A stretch of DNA of 64,000 nucleotides from Saccharothrix sp. S26 (GCF_021390395.1 NZ_JAJUWT010000001.1:248001-312000); one strand, 5' to 3'; counted from the stretch's first letter, positions 1 to 7,644 are shown. The notes: generated by a model from the letters alone, not told the origin. Translations and numbers: made by a program.

Positions 1-338
1 TTGGGCTCGAACGACGAGTGCCAGCGGATCGCCGTCCCGTCGCCGTCCGGCGAGAGGTCGATGAACGCCCGGTAGTCGCGAATGGCGAGACCCGAGAGCA
101 GGACGTAGCCCACCCGCCGGTTCGGCGTCAGTTCGACGACCTCCTCCCTCGTCGGCTCCTTGCGGCCTTTGTTGTGGAATACCCGCACTTCGCCGACGCC
201 ATGCGCGTCACCCGCGCGTTCGCGCTCGTACCGCAGCACGGGCGACCACTCGGGCCACGTCGAGCTGTCGGCGGCCAGCCGGTAGACCCGTTCCGGCGGT
301 GCTTCGCTGCGGACGCGCACGTCCACTCTCTGTACCAT
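1..338 (-). CDS. SRPBCC-family protein, partial (3' end outside window)
   Basis: The minus strand is open from an ATG at 338 to the window edge (112 codons). The protein begins MVQRVDVRVRSEAPPERVYR and continues with a WPEWSPV segment and a hydrophobic pattern typical of the SRPBCC/polyketide-cyclase hydrophobic-pocket fold, whose N-terminal strand and short helix match well. The ligand is unknown. The start codon lies inside the first of two tandem palindromes and only 23 bp from the divergent TetR start, so the TetR protein probably represses this gene. The C-terminal part is cut off by the window, so length and full domain content cannot be judged. Confidence 0.75.
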   Translation of the reverse strand, partial: MVQRVDVRVRSEAPPERVYRLAADSSTWPEWSPVLRYERERAGDAHGVGEVRVFHNKGRKEPTREEVVELTPNRRVGYVLLSGLAIRDYRAFIDLSPDGDGTAIRWHSSFEP

Positions 339-362
339 GCGGTACATGTACCATCTGGTACA
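331..362. promoter_or_regulatory. Tandem palindromic operator between divergent SRPBCC and TetR genes
   Basis: Two adjacent 16-bp elements, 331-346 and 347-362, each have perfect arms TGTACC and GGTACA around a 4-bp centre (ATGC and ATCT). The first contains the SRPBCC start codon and the last base of the second is the A of the TetR ATG. Two abutting dyads between divergent genes are what a TetR repressor binding as two dimers would need, so autoregulation is likely. The overlap with both start codons implies very short or absent 5' leaders. Confidence 0.8.
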
Positions 363-913
363 TGACGGAACAAGGGGGTGCGCGGCAACGCCTGCTCGCC
401 GCCGTGGTCGAGCACCTCGCCGAGCACGGCCTGGCCGACGTGAGCCTGCGCGGTCTCGCCGAGGCCGTGGGCACCAGCCACCGGATGCTCATCTACCACT
501 TCGGCTCGATGGAGGGCCTGCTGGTCGAGGTCGTGCGCGCGGTCGAGGCGAGGCAGCGGGCCGTGCTGGCGTCACTGCCGACCGACGACCCGGCCGAGGC
601 CGCCCGCGCGTTCTGGCGCACGCTGACCAACCCGTCCCTGCGCGCCCACGAACGCCTGTTCTTCGAGCTCTACGCCCAGGCCGCCCAGGGCCGTCCCGGC
701 ACCACGCCGCTGCTGGACGGCATCGTCACCGACTGGCTGGAACCGATCGCCGCCGTCCAGCGCTCCCTCGGCCACCCGCCGGCCGTCGCCGAGGCCCGCG
801 CCCGCCTCGGCCTGGCCGTCGCCCGCGGCCTCCTGCTGGACCTGATCGCCACCAACGACCTGCCCGCCGTCAACGCCGCCATGGACCAGTTCATCACCCT
901 GACCACCCCGTGA
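362..913 (+). CDS. TetR/AcrR-family transcriptional regulator
   Basis: A 183-residue protein starting at ATG 362. The N-terminal helix-turn-helix reads ADVSLRGLAEAVGTSHRMLIYHFGSMEGLL, split here as the recognition stretch SHRMLIYHFGS at about residues 38-48. The remainder is a helical ligand-binding domain. An upstream ATG at 299 is open in frame but would run through the divergent gene and the operator, so 362 is preferred even though it lacks a Shine-Dalgarno sequence. It probably represses itself and the divergent SRPBCC gene through the twin palindrome at its start codon. The effector is unknown. Confidence 0.85.
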   Translation: MTEQGGARQRLLAAVVEHLAEHGLADVSLRGLAEAVGTSHRMLIYHFGSMEGLLVEVVRAVEARQRAVLASLPTDDPAEAARAFWRTLTNPSLRAHERLFFELYAQAAQGRPGTTPLLDGIVTDWLEPIAAVQRSLGHPPAVAEARARLGLAVARGLLLDLIATNDLPAVNAAMDQFITLTTP

Positions 914-1090
914 GTCCTACCTCCACGCCGCGTGTGTCCTACGTCCAGAACGCGTGTGTCCTACGTTCAGGACCCCCGAATTCAACGTTCAGAACCCCCG
1001 CCGCCCCTCCGTGAGCGTTGAACTCGGGGGTCGCGAACGTTGGACTCTCGAGGTGCGAACGTAGGACTCTCGCGGGGGACGTAGGATCGG
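914..1090. repeat. 22-bp-period intergenic repeat, inverted halves
   Basis: The spacer between the TetR and CobW-like genes is built from related units of about 22 bp. The left half reads as GTCCTACGTTCAG-like units and the right half, from about 1016, as the reverse complement (GAACGTAGGACTCTCGCG-like). The two halves converge and could fold into a long hairpin. The same unit recurs at 6805-6925, so this is a dispersed family. It may act as a bidirectional terminator or RNA structure; the last unit overlaps the region just upstream of the CobW GTG start. Confidence 0.75.
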
Positions 1091-1095
1091 CAGGC

Positions 1096-2080
1096 GTGAA
1101 GCGGATCCCGGTGGTCGTGGTCGCGGGGTTCCTCGGGGCCGGCAAGACGACGTTGCTCAACCACCTGCTCAACGGCAGCCGCGGCACGCGGATCGGGGTC
1201 GTGGTCAACGACTTCGGCGCGATCGGCATCGACGCGATGAGCGTGGCCGGGCAGGTCGACTCCACCGTCTCGCTGAGCAACGGGTGCCTGTGCTGCGCGG
1301 TCGACGTGAGCGAGCTCGACGCGATGCTGGCCAAGCTGGACTCGCTGGTCGACGTCATCGTGATCGAGGCGAGCGGCTTGGCCGAACCGCAGGCCATGGC
1401 GCGGATGGTGCTCGCCACCGAGAACCCCCGCCTGACCTACGGCGGCCTGGTGCTGCTGGTCGACGCCGCCGAGTTCCCCGACGACCTGGCCAAGGCACCT
1501 GCGCGTGGCCGACCTCGTGGTGCTGAACAAGGTCGACCGCGTCACGGACCCGGACGCGCTCGCGGCCGAGATCGAGCGGCTCAAGCCGGGCGTGCCCGTG
1601 GTGCGGTCGTCGTTCGGCCGCGTGGACCCGGCCCTGCTGTTCGACCCGCGCCCGCGCGAGCGGTCCGGCCAACTGTCCTTCGAGGACCTGCTGGACGAAG
1701 AGCACGACCACGTGCGCTACGACAGCGTGGAGTTCACCGGCGGCGCGATGAACCCGTTGCGCTTCATGGCTTTCCTCGACGCACGGCCCAAGGGCCTGTA
1801 CCGGATCAAGGGCTTCGTGCGGTTCGACGTGCCCGGCCACCGGCAGCGGTTCGGCCTGCACACCGTCGGCGCGTTCCTGCGGTTCGAACGGTCGGCGTGG
1901 CCGGGGCTGCGGCGCACGGAGCTCGTGCTCATCGGCACGGGCCTGGACGTCGCCGCGATCCGCGCGGAGCTGGCCGCCTGCGAGGAGCCGGACCCGGCCT
2001 CGGTGGACCCGCAGTCGATGCTGGAAGTCCTGCGCTACACCGCGCAACCCCCGACGGTGAACGCCGGGGGCCGCCGGTGA
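1096..2080 (+). pseudogene. CobW/COG0523-family metallochaperone GTPase, frameshifted
   Basis: Starts at GTG 1096. The first frame gives the P-loop GFLGAGKTT (about residues 10-18), the metal-binding CxCC motif in NGCLCCAV and EASGLAEPQ, up to FPDDLAKA near 1500. The rest continues only in the +1 frame (from about 1503) with LRVADLVVLNKVDR, the NKxD guanine-specificity motif, and the CobW C-terminal domain (YRIKGFVRFD) to TGA 2080. Family members usually have a few more residues, such as a HPELA-like stretch, just before the NKxD strand, so a short deletion or a one-base insertion near 1495-1502 breaks the gene. It may be a real pseudogene or a sequencing error. Intact relatives are zinc-responsive GTPases that deliver metal to client enzymes. 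Confidence 0.8.
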
Positions 2081-2082
2081 CG

Positions 2083-2156
2083 TGGGCTCGGAGAGACTCG
2101 AACTCTCACTGGCACGGACCTAAACCGTGTGCCTCTGCCAATTGGGCTACGAGCCC
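2083..2156 (-). tRNA. tRNA-Leu(TAG)-like, short variable loop
   Basis: A 74-nt cloverleaf: acceptor GGGCTCG/CGAGCCC with discriminator A, a 3-bp D stem, anticodon stem CACGG/CCGTG around loop TTTAGGT (anticodon TAG, codon CUA), a 5-nt variable loop CCAGT and T arm GAGAG-TTCGAGT-CTCTC. CCA is not encoded. Bacterial leucine tRNAs are class II with a long variable arm; this one has a class I arm, so the isotype rests on the anticodon and A73 only. Its 5' end overlaps the last 10 nt of the membrane-protein gene 2147-2590 on the same strand, suggesting a shared transcript processed by RNase P. Confidence 0.75.
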
Positions 2157-2590
2157 GTCGGCGCAAGCTTATCGGCAGGCTTGAGCAGCCCGATCCCGAG
2201 GGACACCACGCCCGCCGCCAGGCTGAGCCCGCCCAGGTACAGCAGCACGATCAGGCCGTTCGCCCGCGTCACGCCGTCACCCATGGCGGAGAAGAAGAAC
2301 CCCGCGGGCATGAGGATCGCCGCGACCGGCACGCCGAGCCGCGTCACCCAGCCCCACGGCCCGCGCACGTCCGCCGCGTCGGCGTAGAGCAGGCACACCA
2401 GCCCGAGGATCAGCAGCACGCCGGCGTGCGCGTGACCGGCTCGGAAGAACGACTGCTGGAACTCGGTCAGCTCCACCTCGCCCTGCGCCACGGTGGTCAG
2501 GAACCGACCGCCGAACTCGACGCCGACGACGCTCAGCAACAGCACGCCCGCGAGCCGACGGGACGCGGGGGACAACCGGATGGCCGCCAT
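2147..2590 (-). CDS. Conserved four-helix integral membrane protein
   Basis: A 147-residue protein with four hydrophobic segments at about residues 13-33, 50-68, 85-105 and 113-135, and a histidine motif AGHAHAGVLL in the second segment. No enzyme motif is recognisable and the function is unknown. Its TAG stop at 2147-2149 lies inside the downstream tRNA gene. The start at 2590 is followed by a basic N-terminus (RLSPASRR), giving a cytoplasmic N-terminus by the positive-inside rule. Codon use is like its neighbours. Confidence 0.7.
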   Translation of the reverse strand: MAAIRLSPASRRLAGVLLLSVVGVEFGGRFLTTVAQGEVELTEFQQSFFRAGHAHAGVLLILGLVCLLYADAADVRGPWGWVTRLGVPVAAILMPAGFFFSAMGDGVTRANGLIVLLYLGGLSLAAGVVSLGIGLLKPADKLAPTGS

Positions 2591-2708
2591 GACGCTCCTC
2601 CACTTGAATGGAAACGCCGTTATGAAAGCACTCGTCGGCCGGTCAGGTCAACGCGGTTCCCTCGCCTCAACTACGGTTGTGACCAAGGAGCAGCAGCTAG
2701 GAGGAGAT

Positions 2709-2930
2709 GTGGCCCGCGATCCCGACACCATCCAGCGCGAGATCGAGCAGGCTCGCAACGCGCTGGCCGTGACCCTCGACGAGCTGGGGAACAGGGCTAA
2801 CCCCCAGCGCTTCGTCGAGTCCGGCAAGGAGAGCGTGCGCGCGAAGCTCGACGAACCCAAGATCCGGTACTCGCTGATCGCGGTCGCCGTGCTCGTCGGG
2901 TTCGCCTTGCTGCGCAAGCTGTTCCGCTGA
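2709..2930 (+). CDS. DUF3618 small membrane-anchored protein
   Basis: A 73-residue protein with GTG start at 2709, chosen because AGGAGGAG lies 6-8 nt upstream. The N-terminal half RDPDTIQREIEQARNALA followed by TLDELGNRANP is the DUF3618 signature, and a single transmembrane helix (YSLIAVAVLVGFALL) sits at the C-terminus with a basic tail. Family members are small actinobacterial membrane proteins, often near phage-shock or stress genes; the molecular role is unknown. It converges with the TetR gene ending 7 bp downstream. Confidence 0.85.
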   Translation: MARDPDTIQREIEQARNALAVTLDELGNRANPQRFVESGKESVRAKLDEPKIRYSLIAVAVLVGFALLRKLFR

Positions 2931-2937
2931 GAGTGGC

Positions 2938-3552
2938 CTACTGCCCCTTGGCGACGAGGGGCATCAGCACCTGTTCCACCACGCGGTCGACGAACGTCAG
3001 GTCGAGCGGGTCACCGGTGAGCATCAGCCGGTAGATCAGGGCCGCGCCCGCGATCTCGACCGCCATGCCGCGCGGCGCGTCCGGGCGCAGTTCGCCGCGC
3101 TCCTCGGCGCGGTCGAGGATGTGGCGCAGCACGTCGCGCTGCGCGGTCAGGAACGTGCCGCGGAACGCGGCGGCGAGTTCCGGCTCGTGCGGCAGCTCGC
3201 CGACCAGCGCCTGCGCGGCCTTGCCGATCGGGCCGGACAGGAACGCGGCGAACGCGGAGAGGAAGTCGCGCAGGTCGCCCGCGAGCGAACCGGTGTCCGG
3301 CTCGGCCAGGTTCTGCTGCGCCAGCTGCGTGCAGGTGTCGATCACCAGGTCGAGCTTGGACTCCCACCGCCGGTAGATCGTCGCCTTGCCCGCACGGGCG
3401 CGCGCCGCGACGGCGTCCATCGTCAGCGCGCGGTACCCGACTTCGGCCATCACCTCCAGCGCCGCCTGGCGCAACGCGTCGTCCCGGCTGGCGTCTCTCG
3501 GTCTGCCCCGTTGCGGGGTCCGAGCGGCCCCGCTGTACACCGGTGTGGCCAT
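2938..3552 (-). CDS. TetR/AcrR-family regulator
   Basis: A 204-residue protein; ATG 3552 is preferred over an in-frame ATG at 3582 because AGGAG stands 7 nt upstream of 3552. The HTH (MDAVAARARAGKATIYRRWES, residues about 44-64) and the C-terminal all-helical domain with DRAEERGELRPD resemble the AcrR group with a TetR_C_11-type domain. No divergent partner gene is close: the next gene upstream (3646-3906) is on the same strand, so the target cannot be deduced. Confidence 0.85.
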   Translation of the reverse strand: MATPVYSGAARTPQRGRPRDASRDDALRQAALEVMAEVGYRALTMDAVAARARAGKATIYRRWESKLDLVIDTCTQLAQQNLAEPDTGSLAGDLRDFLSAFAAFLSGPIGKAAQALVGELPHEPELAAAFRGTFLTAQRDVLRHILDRAEERGELRPDAPRGMAVEIAGAALIYRLMLTGDPLDLTFVDRVVEQVLMPLVAKGQ

Positions 3553-3645
3553 TTCGCGCTCCTGTCGCCTTTGGCCGGACATCCTAGGCCGGGTGCGCCC
3601 CGATGCGGACTTCGATCACGTACCGCGCGCCGTGCGGCTTCGGGT

Positions 3646-3906
3646 TCACCCCGTCGGTGGTGGCGCGAGGCCCGCGCGCGTGTGCAGGTACGCCACGGAG
3701 AACGCGAGCGCGTCGCCGTCGAGCAGGTGCACGACGGCTCGCGCGGAGCGCCCGACCGCGATCTCCTCCACCAACTGGTCGGCCGCGAGCCTGGCGGCGA
3801 TCAAGCCCGGTGCGGTCGCGTCGAGTTCCTTGCCTGCGGCGCGCACGGTGACCGCCCAGTCGTCGCCGTTGCGCCGGTAGTTCGCCGTGATCGGGAGTGT
3901 GGACAC
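3646..3906 (-). CDS. Small hypothetical protein, HicB-like pattern
   Basis: An 86-residue protein from GTG 3906 (AGAAGAG upstream). The beta-strand pattern in ITANYRRNGDDWAVTVRAAG followed by a helix AARLAADQLVEEIA resembles the HicB-like partial RNase H fold, but no HicA partner is present, so this is only a fold-level suggestion. It lies 93 bp upstream of the TetR start on the same strand and could be co-transcribed with it. Confidence 0.55.
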   Translation of the reverse strand: MSTLPITANYRRNGDDWAVTVRAAGKELDATAPGLIAARLAADQLVEEIAVGRSARAVVHLLDGDALAFSVAYLHTRAGLAPPPTG

Positions 3907-4072
3907 GGCACTCTTCTACCCAGTGGAGGCCGGACATGGGGCCACGACGTTCCCGTGCGCCACTCGATCGTGTACTCGAAAAACCTGTACGGACCGTGCA
4001 TGACCCGTAACGGATCGCCATGGAGTATCGATAGGCCATTCGGAGTAACCCCTTTTGGTCTGAGAGGTCCTG

Positions 4073-4621
4073 ATGAGCCGTCGAGTGATCGTTGTGGTGT
4101 GCCTGGCGCTGGGTTTGGTGGTCGCGCCCGGGGTGGCGTCGGCCGACACGCCGTGGCACGTGCCGGACGGCTGGGGTGAGGACGTGCGCGGCGACGTGTG
4201 CAAGTTCCGCGGCGAGCCCCCGTGCCACACGACGACCACCAACGCCCCCACTACCACCAAGGCCACGACGACGACCACGGCGCCCGTGACGACGTCCACC
4301 GGTGGCTGGTCCACGAGCGTGACCACGACGACCGGCGTCTCCGGGACGTCCGCGACGGCCACGACGACCACCACGACCGGCGTCGCGGGCACCACGACCG
4401 CGTCGACCACCACGTCCGCCGTGACGACGTCGACCGCGGCCACCACGACCAGCGCGGCCCGTGCGACCACCTCCAGCGCGGGGCCTCGGGTGATGTCGGC
4501 GAACGCGCAGCGCGGGTTGGCCAGCACGGGCGCGGCACCGTTGTGGATCGGGGTGGGCGGTCTGGTCGCGCTGCTCGCCGGGGCGGTGCTGCTGCTGTTC
4601 AGCCGCCGTCGCCGCGCCTGA
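4073..4621 (+). CDS. Secreted, Thr-rich cell-wall protein with LAxTG sorting signal
   Basis: A 182-residue protein. A signal peptide (VIVVVCLALGLVVAPGVASA) ends near residue 24, followed by a short Cys-containing mature start (DVCKFRGEPPCH; two Cys that could pair). Residues about 55-140 are a Thr/Ser/Ala low-complexity stalk. The C-terminus has LASTG, a hydrophobic helix and an RRRR tail, the class-E sortase sorting signal of actinomycetes. It should be anchored to peptidoglycan as a stalk-like surface protein. GAGAGGT precedes the ATG. Confidence 0.85.
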   Translation: MSRRVIVVVCLALGLVVAPGVASADTPWHVPDGWGEDVRGDVCKFRGEPPCHTTTTNAPTTTKATTTTTAPVTTSTGGWSTSVTTTTGVSGTSATATTTTTTGVAGTTTASTTTSAVTTSTAATTTSAARATTSSAGPRVMSANAQRGLASTGAAPLWIGVGGLVALLAGAVLLLFSRRRRA

Positions 4622-4630
4622 CCGCGCCGT

Positions 4631-5239
4631 TCACGTCGTGAGCCGGCTCGCCACGCCCCGCCACACGACGTCCATGACGTAGGCCGTCGCGAGCGCGGGC
4701 CCCACCTCGGGCCTGCGCTCGCACCACAGCGCGAGCCGTTCGGTCGAGCCGACCACGATCTCGGCGAACGCCTCGGCCTCCACCGCGTCCACGTCGGAGT
4801 CGAAGCTGCCGATCACCGCGGCGATCAGGTCGGTCTGCTGCCGCCGGATGCCCTCGACCTCCTCCACGGCCGACGGCACGGTGATCGCCGCCTCCTGCCG
4901 CAGCAACGCCCACGACTGCTTGTGCTCGGCGATGAACTCGAAGAACGCCATCAGGCCGCGCCGCAGGACCTCCTCGGGTCCGTCCGCGCCCGCGATGGCC
5001 CGCTGCGTGCGGTCGAGCAGTTCCGTGCGCGCCCGGTGGATGCAGCCGATGAGCAGGCCCTCCTTGGAGCCGAAGTACTCGTAGAGCATCGGTTTGGACA
5101 CCCCGACCCGTTCGGCGATCTCGTCCATCGACGCCGCCAGGTAGCCGCGTTCGGCGAAGACGCCCTCGGCGATGTCGAGCATCTGCGCCTTGCGCTGCGC
5201 CTTGGGCATCCGGCGGCGACGCGGCTCGGTGGTGGTCAC
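4631..5239 (-). CDS. TetR-family regulator divergent from the monooxygenase
   Basis: A 202-residue protein from GTG 5239. After a basic tail (EPRRRRMPKAQRKAQM), the HTH ASMDEIAERVGVSKPMLYEYF occupies about residues 36-56. The C-terminal half is helical and contains the WALLRQEA segment seen in many fatty-acid or lipid-responsive TetR proteins. It ends 9 bp from the LAxTG gene, convergently, and starts 76 bp from the divergent monooxygenase gene; direct/inverted repeats in that gap make it the likely local repressor. Confidence 0.85.
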   Translation of the reverse strand: MTTTEPRRRRMPKAQRKAQMLDIAEGVFAERGYLAASMDEIAERVGVSKPMLYEYFGSKEGLLIGCIHRARTELLDRTQRAIAGADGPEEVLRRGLMAFFEFIAEHKQSWALLRQEAAITVPSAVEEVEGIRRQQTDLIAAVIGSFDSDVDAVEAEAFAEIVVGSTERLALWCERRPEVGPALATAYVMDVVWRGVASRLTT

Positions 5240-5255
5240 GAACCGAGACTACCGG

Positions 5256-5281
5256 AGGTAACTTACTTCGAGTAACCTACT
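5256..5281. promoter_or_regulatory. Putative TetR operator (two related dyads)
   Basis: The gap between the divergent TetR and monooxygenase starts contains GTAACTTAC (arms GTAA/TTAC) and, one turn and a bit further on, AGTAACCTACT (arms AGTA/TACT). The two elements also align as direct repeats (GTAAC-Y-TACT) about 14 bp apart. This is the obvious candidate site for the adjacent TetR protein. The site is inferred from symmetry and position only. Confidence 0.55.
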
Positions 5282-5315
5282 GAGCGGTATGTAGGCGGAC
5301 GTGGAGGAGACGGGC

Positions 5316-6803
5316 ATGCACCGAGAGGTCGAAGTCCTGGTCATCGGCACGGGCTTCGCCGGCCTGGGCATGGCGATCGAGCTCAAGCGCGCCGGCAAGC
5401 GCGACTTCGTCGTGCTGGAGAAGGCGAGCGACCTCGGCGGCACGTGGCGGGACAACTCCTACCCCGGCTGCGCGTGCGACGTCCCGTCCCACATGTACTC
5501 GTTCTCGTTCGAGCTGAACCCCCGCTGGTCGCGCATGTTCGCCCGGCAGCCGGAGATCTGGGACTACCTCAAGCGGGTGGCCGAGAAGTACCGGTTGCGC
5601 GAGCACATCCGGTTCAACACCAAGGTCGCCGGGGCGCGGTGGGACGAGGACGCCAAGGTCTGGCACGTCGCCACCGAGAACGGTGACAGCTACACCGCCA
5701 AGGCGGTGGTCGCGGGCGTCGGCGCGTTGCACATCCCCAACATCCCGGCCCTGCCCGGCATCGAGGGCTTCGCCGGCAAGGTGTTCCACTCGGCCGAGTG
5801 GGACCACGACTACGACCTGCGCGGCAAGCGGGTCGCCGTCGTCGGCACGGGCGCGTCCGCGATCCAGTTCGTGCCGCGGATCGCCGACGAGGTCGGCCGG
5901 TTGACGGTGTTCCAGCGCACGCCGCCGTGGATCATGCCCAAGATGGACCGGTCCATCAGGACCTGGGAGCAGAAGCTGTTCCGGGCGCTGCCGTTCACCC
6001 AGCGGCTGTACCGCGACTTCGTGTACTGGACGCGGGAGTCGAGCGCGCTCGGCTTCGCCGTGAACCCGAAGATCATGGAGTTCGCGCAGAACATCGCCAA
6101 GCGGCACATGCGCAGCCAGGTGCCCGACGAGGCGTTGCGGGCGAAGCTGACGCCCGACTACACGATGGGCTGCAAGCGGGTGCTGATCAGCAACGACTAC
6201 TACCCGGCGTTGAGCAAGCCGAACGTGGAGCTGGTGACCGACGGCATCGCCGAGGTGCGGGCGAACGGCATCGTGGACGCGGCGGGCGTCGAGCACGAGG
6301 TCGACGTGATCATCTACGGCACGGGGTTCCACGTGGTCGACTCGTTCGACTACCTCGACATCACCGGCAAGGGCGGCGTCGACCTGGCCAAGCAGTGGCG
6401 CGAGAAGGGCATCGAGACCTACTACGGCATCACGGTCTCGGGCTTCCCGAACCTGTTCTTCCTGCTCGGCCCGAACACCGGCCTGGGGCACAACTCGGTG
6501 GTGTTCATGATCGAGTCGCAGATCCGGTACGTCCGCCAGTGCCTGGAGCTGCTCGACCGCCACCAGGCCGACGAGCTGGACGTGCGGCCGGAGGTGCAGG
6601 CGCGGTTCAACCGGCAGTTGCAGCGCAAGCTGACCAAGGGTGTGTGGACCGAGGGCGGCTGCAAGAGCTGGTACCTCGACGCGCAGGGCGTCAACCGCAC
6701 GGTGTGGCCGGGCTTCACGTGGCGCTACTGGATGCGCACCAAGACCGTCCGCGCCGAGGACTACACCCTGACCCGCGCCCGCCGCACCCGCGTCCCCGCC
6801 TGA
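5316..6803 (+). CDS. Flavin-containing Baeyer-Villiger-type monooxygenase
   Basis: A 495-residue protein. ATG 5316 is chosen over GTG 5301 because GGAGGAGA at 5302-5309 is ideally placed. The first Rossmann motif GTGFAGLGMA (FAD) is at about residues 11-20, the BVMO fingerprint FAGKVFHSAEW (FxGxxxHxxxW) at about 153-163, and the second Rossmann motif GTGASAIQ (NADPH) at about 180. The family inserts one O2 atom next to ketones or oxidises heteroatoms. Substrate unknown. It is a single gene with its own divergent TetR regulator, as is common for xenobiotic or ketone catabolism. Downstream, the 22-bp repeat array probably ends transcription. Confidence 0.88.
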   Translation: MHREVEVLVIGTGFAGLGMAIELKRAGKRDFVVLEKASDLGGTWRDNSYPGCACDVPSHMYSFSFELNPRWSRMFARQPEIWDYLKRVAEKYRLREHIRFNTKVAGARWDEDAKVWHVATENGDSYTAKAVVAGVGALHIPNIPALPGIEGFAGKVFHSAEWDHDYDLRGKRVAVVGTGASAIQFVPRIADEVGRLTVFQRTPPWIMPKMDRSIRTWEQKLFRALPFTQRLYRDFVYWTRESSALGFAVNPKIMEFAQNIAKRHMRSQVPDEALRAKLTPDYTMGCKRVLISNDYYPALSKPNVELVTDGIAEVRANGIVDAAGVEHEVDVIIYGTGFHVVDSFDYLDITGKGGVDLAKQWREKGIETYYGITVSGFPNLFFLLGPNTGLGHNSVVFMIESQIRYVRQCLELLDRHQADELDVRPEVQARFNRQLQRKLTKGVWTEGGCKSWYLDAQGVNRTVWPGFTWRYWMRTKTVRAEDYTLTRARRTRVPA

Positions 6804-6804
6804 C

Positions 6805-6925
6805 CCGAACGTTCAACTCGGGTGTTCCGAACGTAGGACACTCGCGGCGTGAACGTAGGACTCTCGCGAGAGTCCTACGTTCGGAACGCGAGAGTCCTAC
6901 GTTCAGGACCGGTGAGTTCTACCGT
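6805..6925. repeat. 22-bp-period intergenic repeat with 32-bp perfect palindrome
   Basis: Between the converging monooxygenase and gatD genes lie units of 22 bp related to GAACGTAGGACTCTCGCG. The centre, 6851-6882, is a perfect 32-bp palindrome; outside it the units continue in opposite orientation on each side (for example 6829 onward and 6884 onward). The same unit occurs at 914-1090. The position between convergent stops fits a bidirectional terminator, but the periodic structure is more elaborate than a simple hairpin. Confidence 0.8.
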
Positions 6926-7644
6926 CAGGACAGGGGGACGCCGGCGGCCTTGGCGCGTTCGGTGCGCAGGCGGGTCACGTCGGGCAGGTCGAGCGGGCCC
7001 GGCTTGGTGCCCGTGGCCCACTCGATCAGCAGGTCGGCGATCTGCGGGTTGCGCGGCAGCACGGGACCGTGCAGGTAGGTGCACAGGATCCGGCCCTGGA
7101 CCGCGCCCTCCACCGAGCCGTCGTTGCCCGTGCCCACCTTCACGTGCGCCAGCGGACGCGCGGACGGACCCAGCACGGTGCGGCCCTGGTGGTTCTCGAA
7201 CCCGGTCAGCAGGCCCTCGAACAGCCCGTCGGCCGGCGTCGCGATGACCTCGCCGATGGCCCGGCTGCCACCCGCGTGGGACGTGGAGTCGATCAGCCCG
7301 AGGCCGGGGTGCGTCACCTGGTCGGCGCGGGTGAACGACTCGCCGAAGATCTGGATCCCCGCGCACACCCCGAGGATCACCGCGCCACGCGCCGCCGCCC
7401 GCTGCATGCCCGGGTGCTCGCGCAGGTGCCGCACGGCCAGCGTCTGCGCCGTGTCCTCACCGCCGCCGACCACGTAGATGTCGCACGACTCCGGCACCGG
7501 CTCGCCGAACCGGATGTTGACGATCTCGGCGGAGATGCCCCGCCACGTCATCCGCTTCTCCAGCACGACCGCGTTGCCGAAGTCGCCGTACGTGCCCAGC
7601 AGGTCGGGCAGCACGAGCGCGATCTGGACCTTGCTGGTGCTCAC
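6925..7644 (-). CDS. gatD: Lipid II isoglutaminyl synthase, glutaminase subunit GatD
   Basis: A 239-residue class I (CobB/CobQ-like) glutamine amidotransferase. The nucleophile is Cys94 in LGVCAGIQ and the catalytic His192 lies in YLHGPVLPRN, matching the GatD Cys94/His pair known from Gram-positive species. It supplies ammonia to MurT, which amidates the alpha-carboxylate of D-Glu in lipid II, in the cytoplasm. The GTG start overlaps the murT stop by 4 bp (GTGA), so translation is coupled. Amidated lipid II is needed for efficient transpeptidation, including L,D-crosslinks, and the window also has an L,D-transpeptidase. Confidence 0.93.
   Translation of the reverse strand: MSTSKVQIALVLPDLLGTYGDFGNAVVLEKRMTWRGISAEIVNIRFGEPVPESCDIYVVGGGEDTAQTLAVRHLREHPGMQRAAARGAVILGVCAGIQIFGESFTRADQVTHPGLGLIDSTSHAGGSRAIGEVIATPADGLFEGLLTGFENHQGRTVLGPSARPLAHVKVGTGNDGSVEGAVQGRILCTYLHGPVLPRNPQIADLLIEWATGTKPGPLDLPDVTRLRTERAKAAGVPLS

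Noticed and set aside
914..1090. CRISPR array
   Set aside because: Units repeat without unique spacers, are mirrored about a centre and no cas genes are near.
3121..4179. Plus-strand frame of 352 codons across the TetR and small hypothetical genes
   Set aside because: Antisense shadow of the minus-strand TetR gene; no motif.
4251..4538. Minus-strand Trp/Ser/Arg-rich frame opposite the LAxTG protein
   Set aside because: Created by the ACC/ACG codon repeats of the Thr-rich stalk on the other strand.
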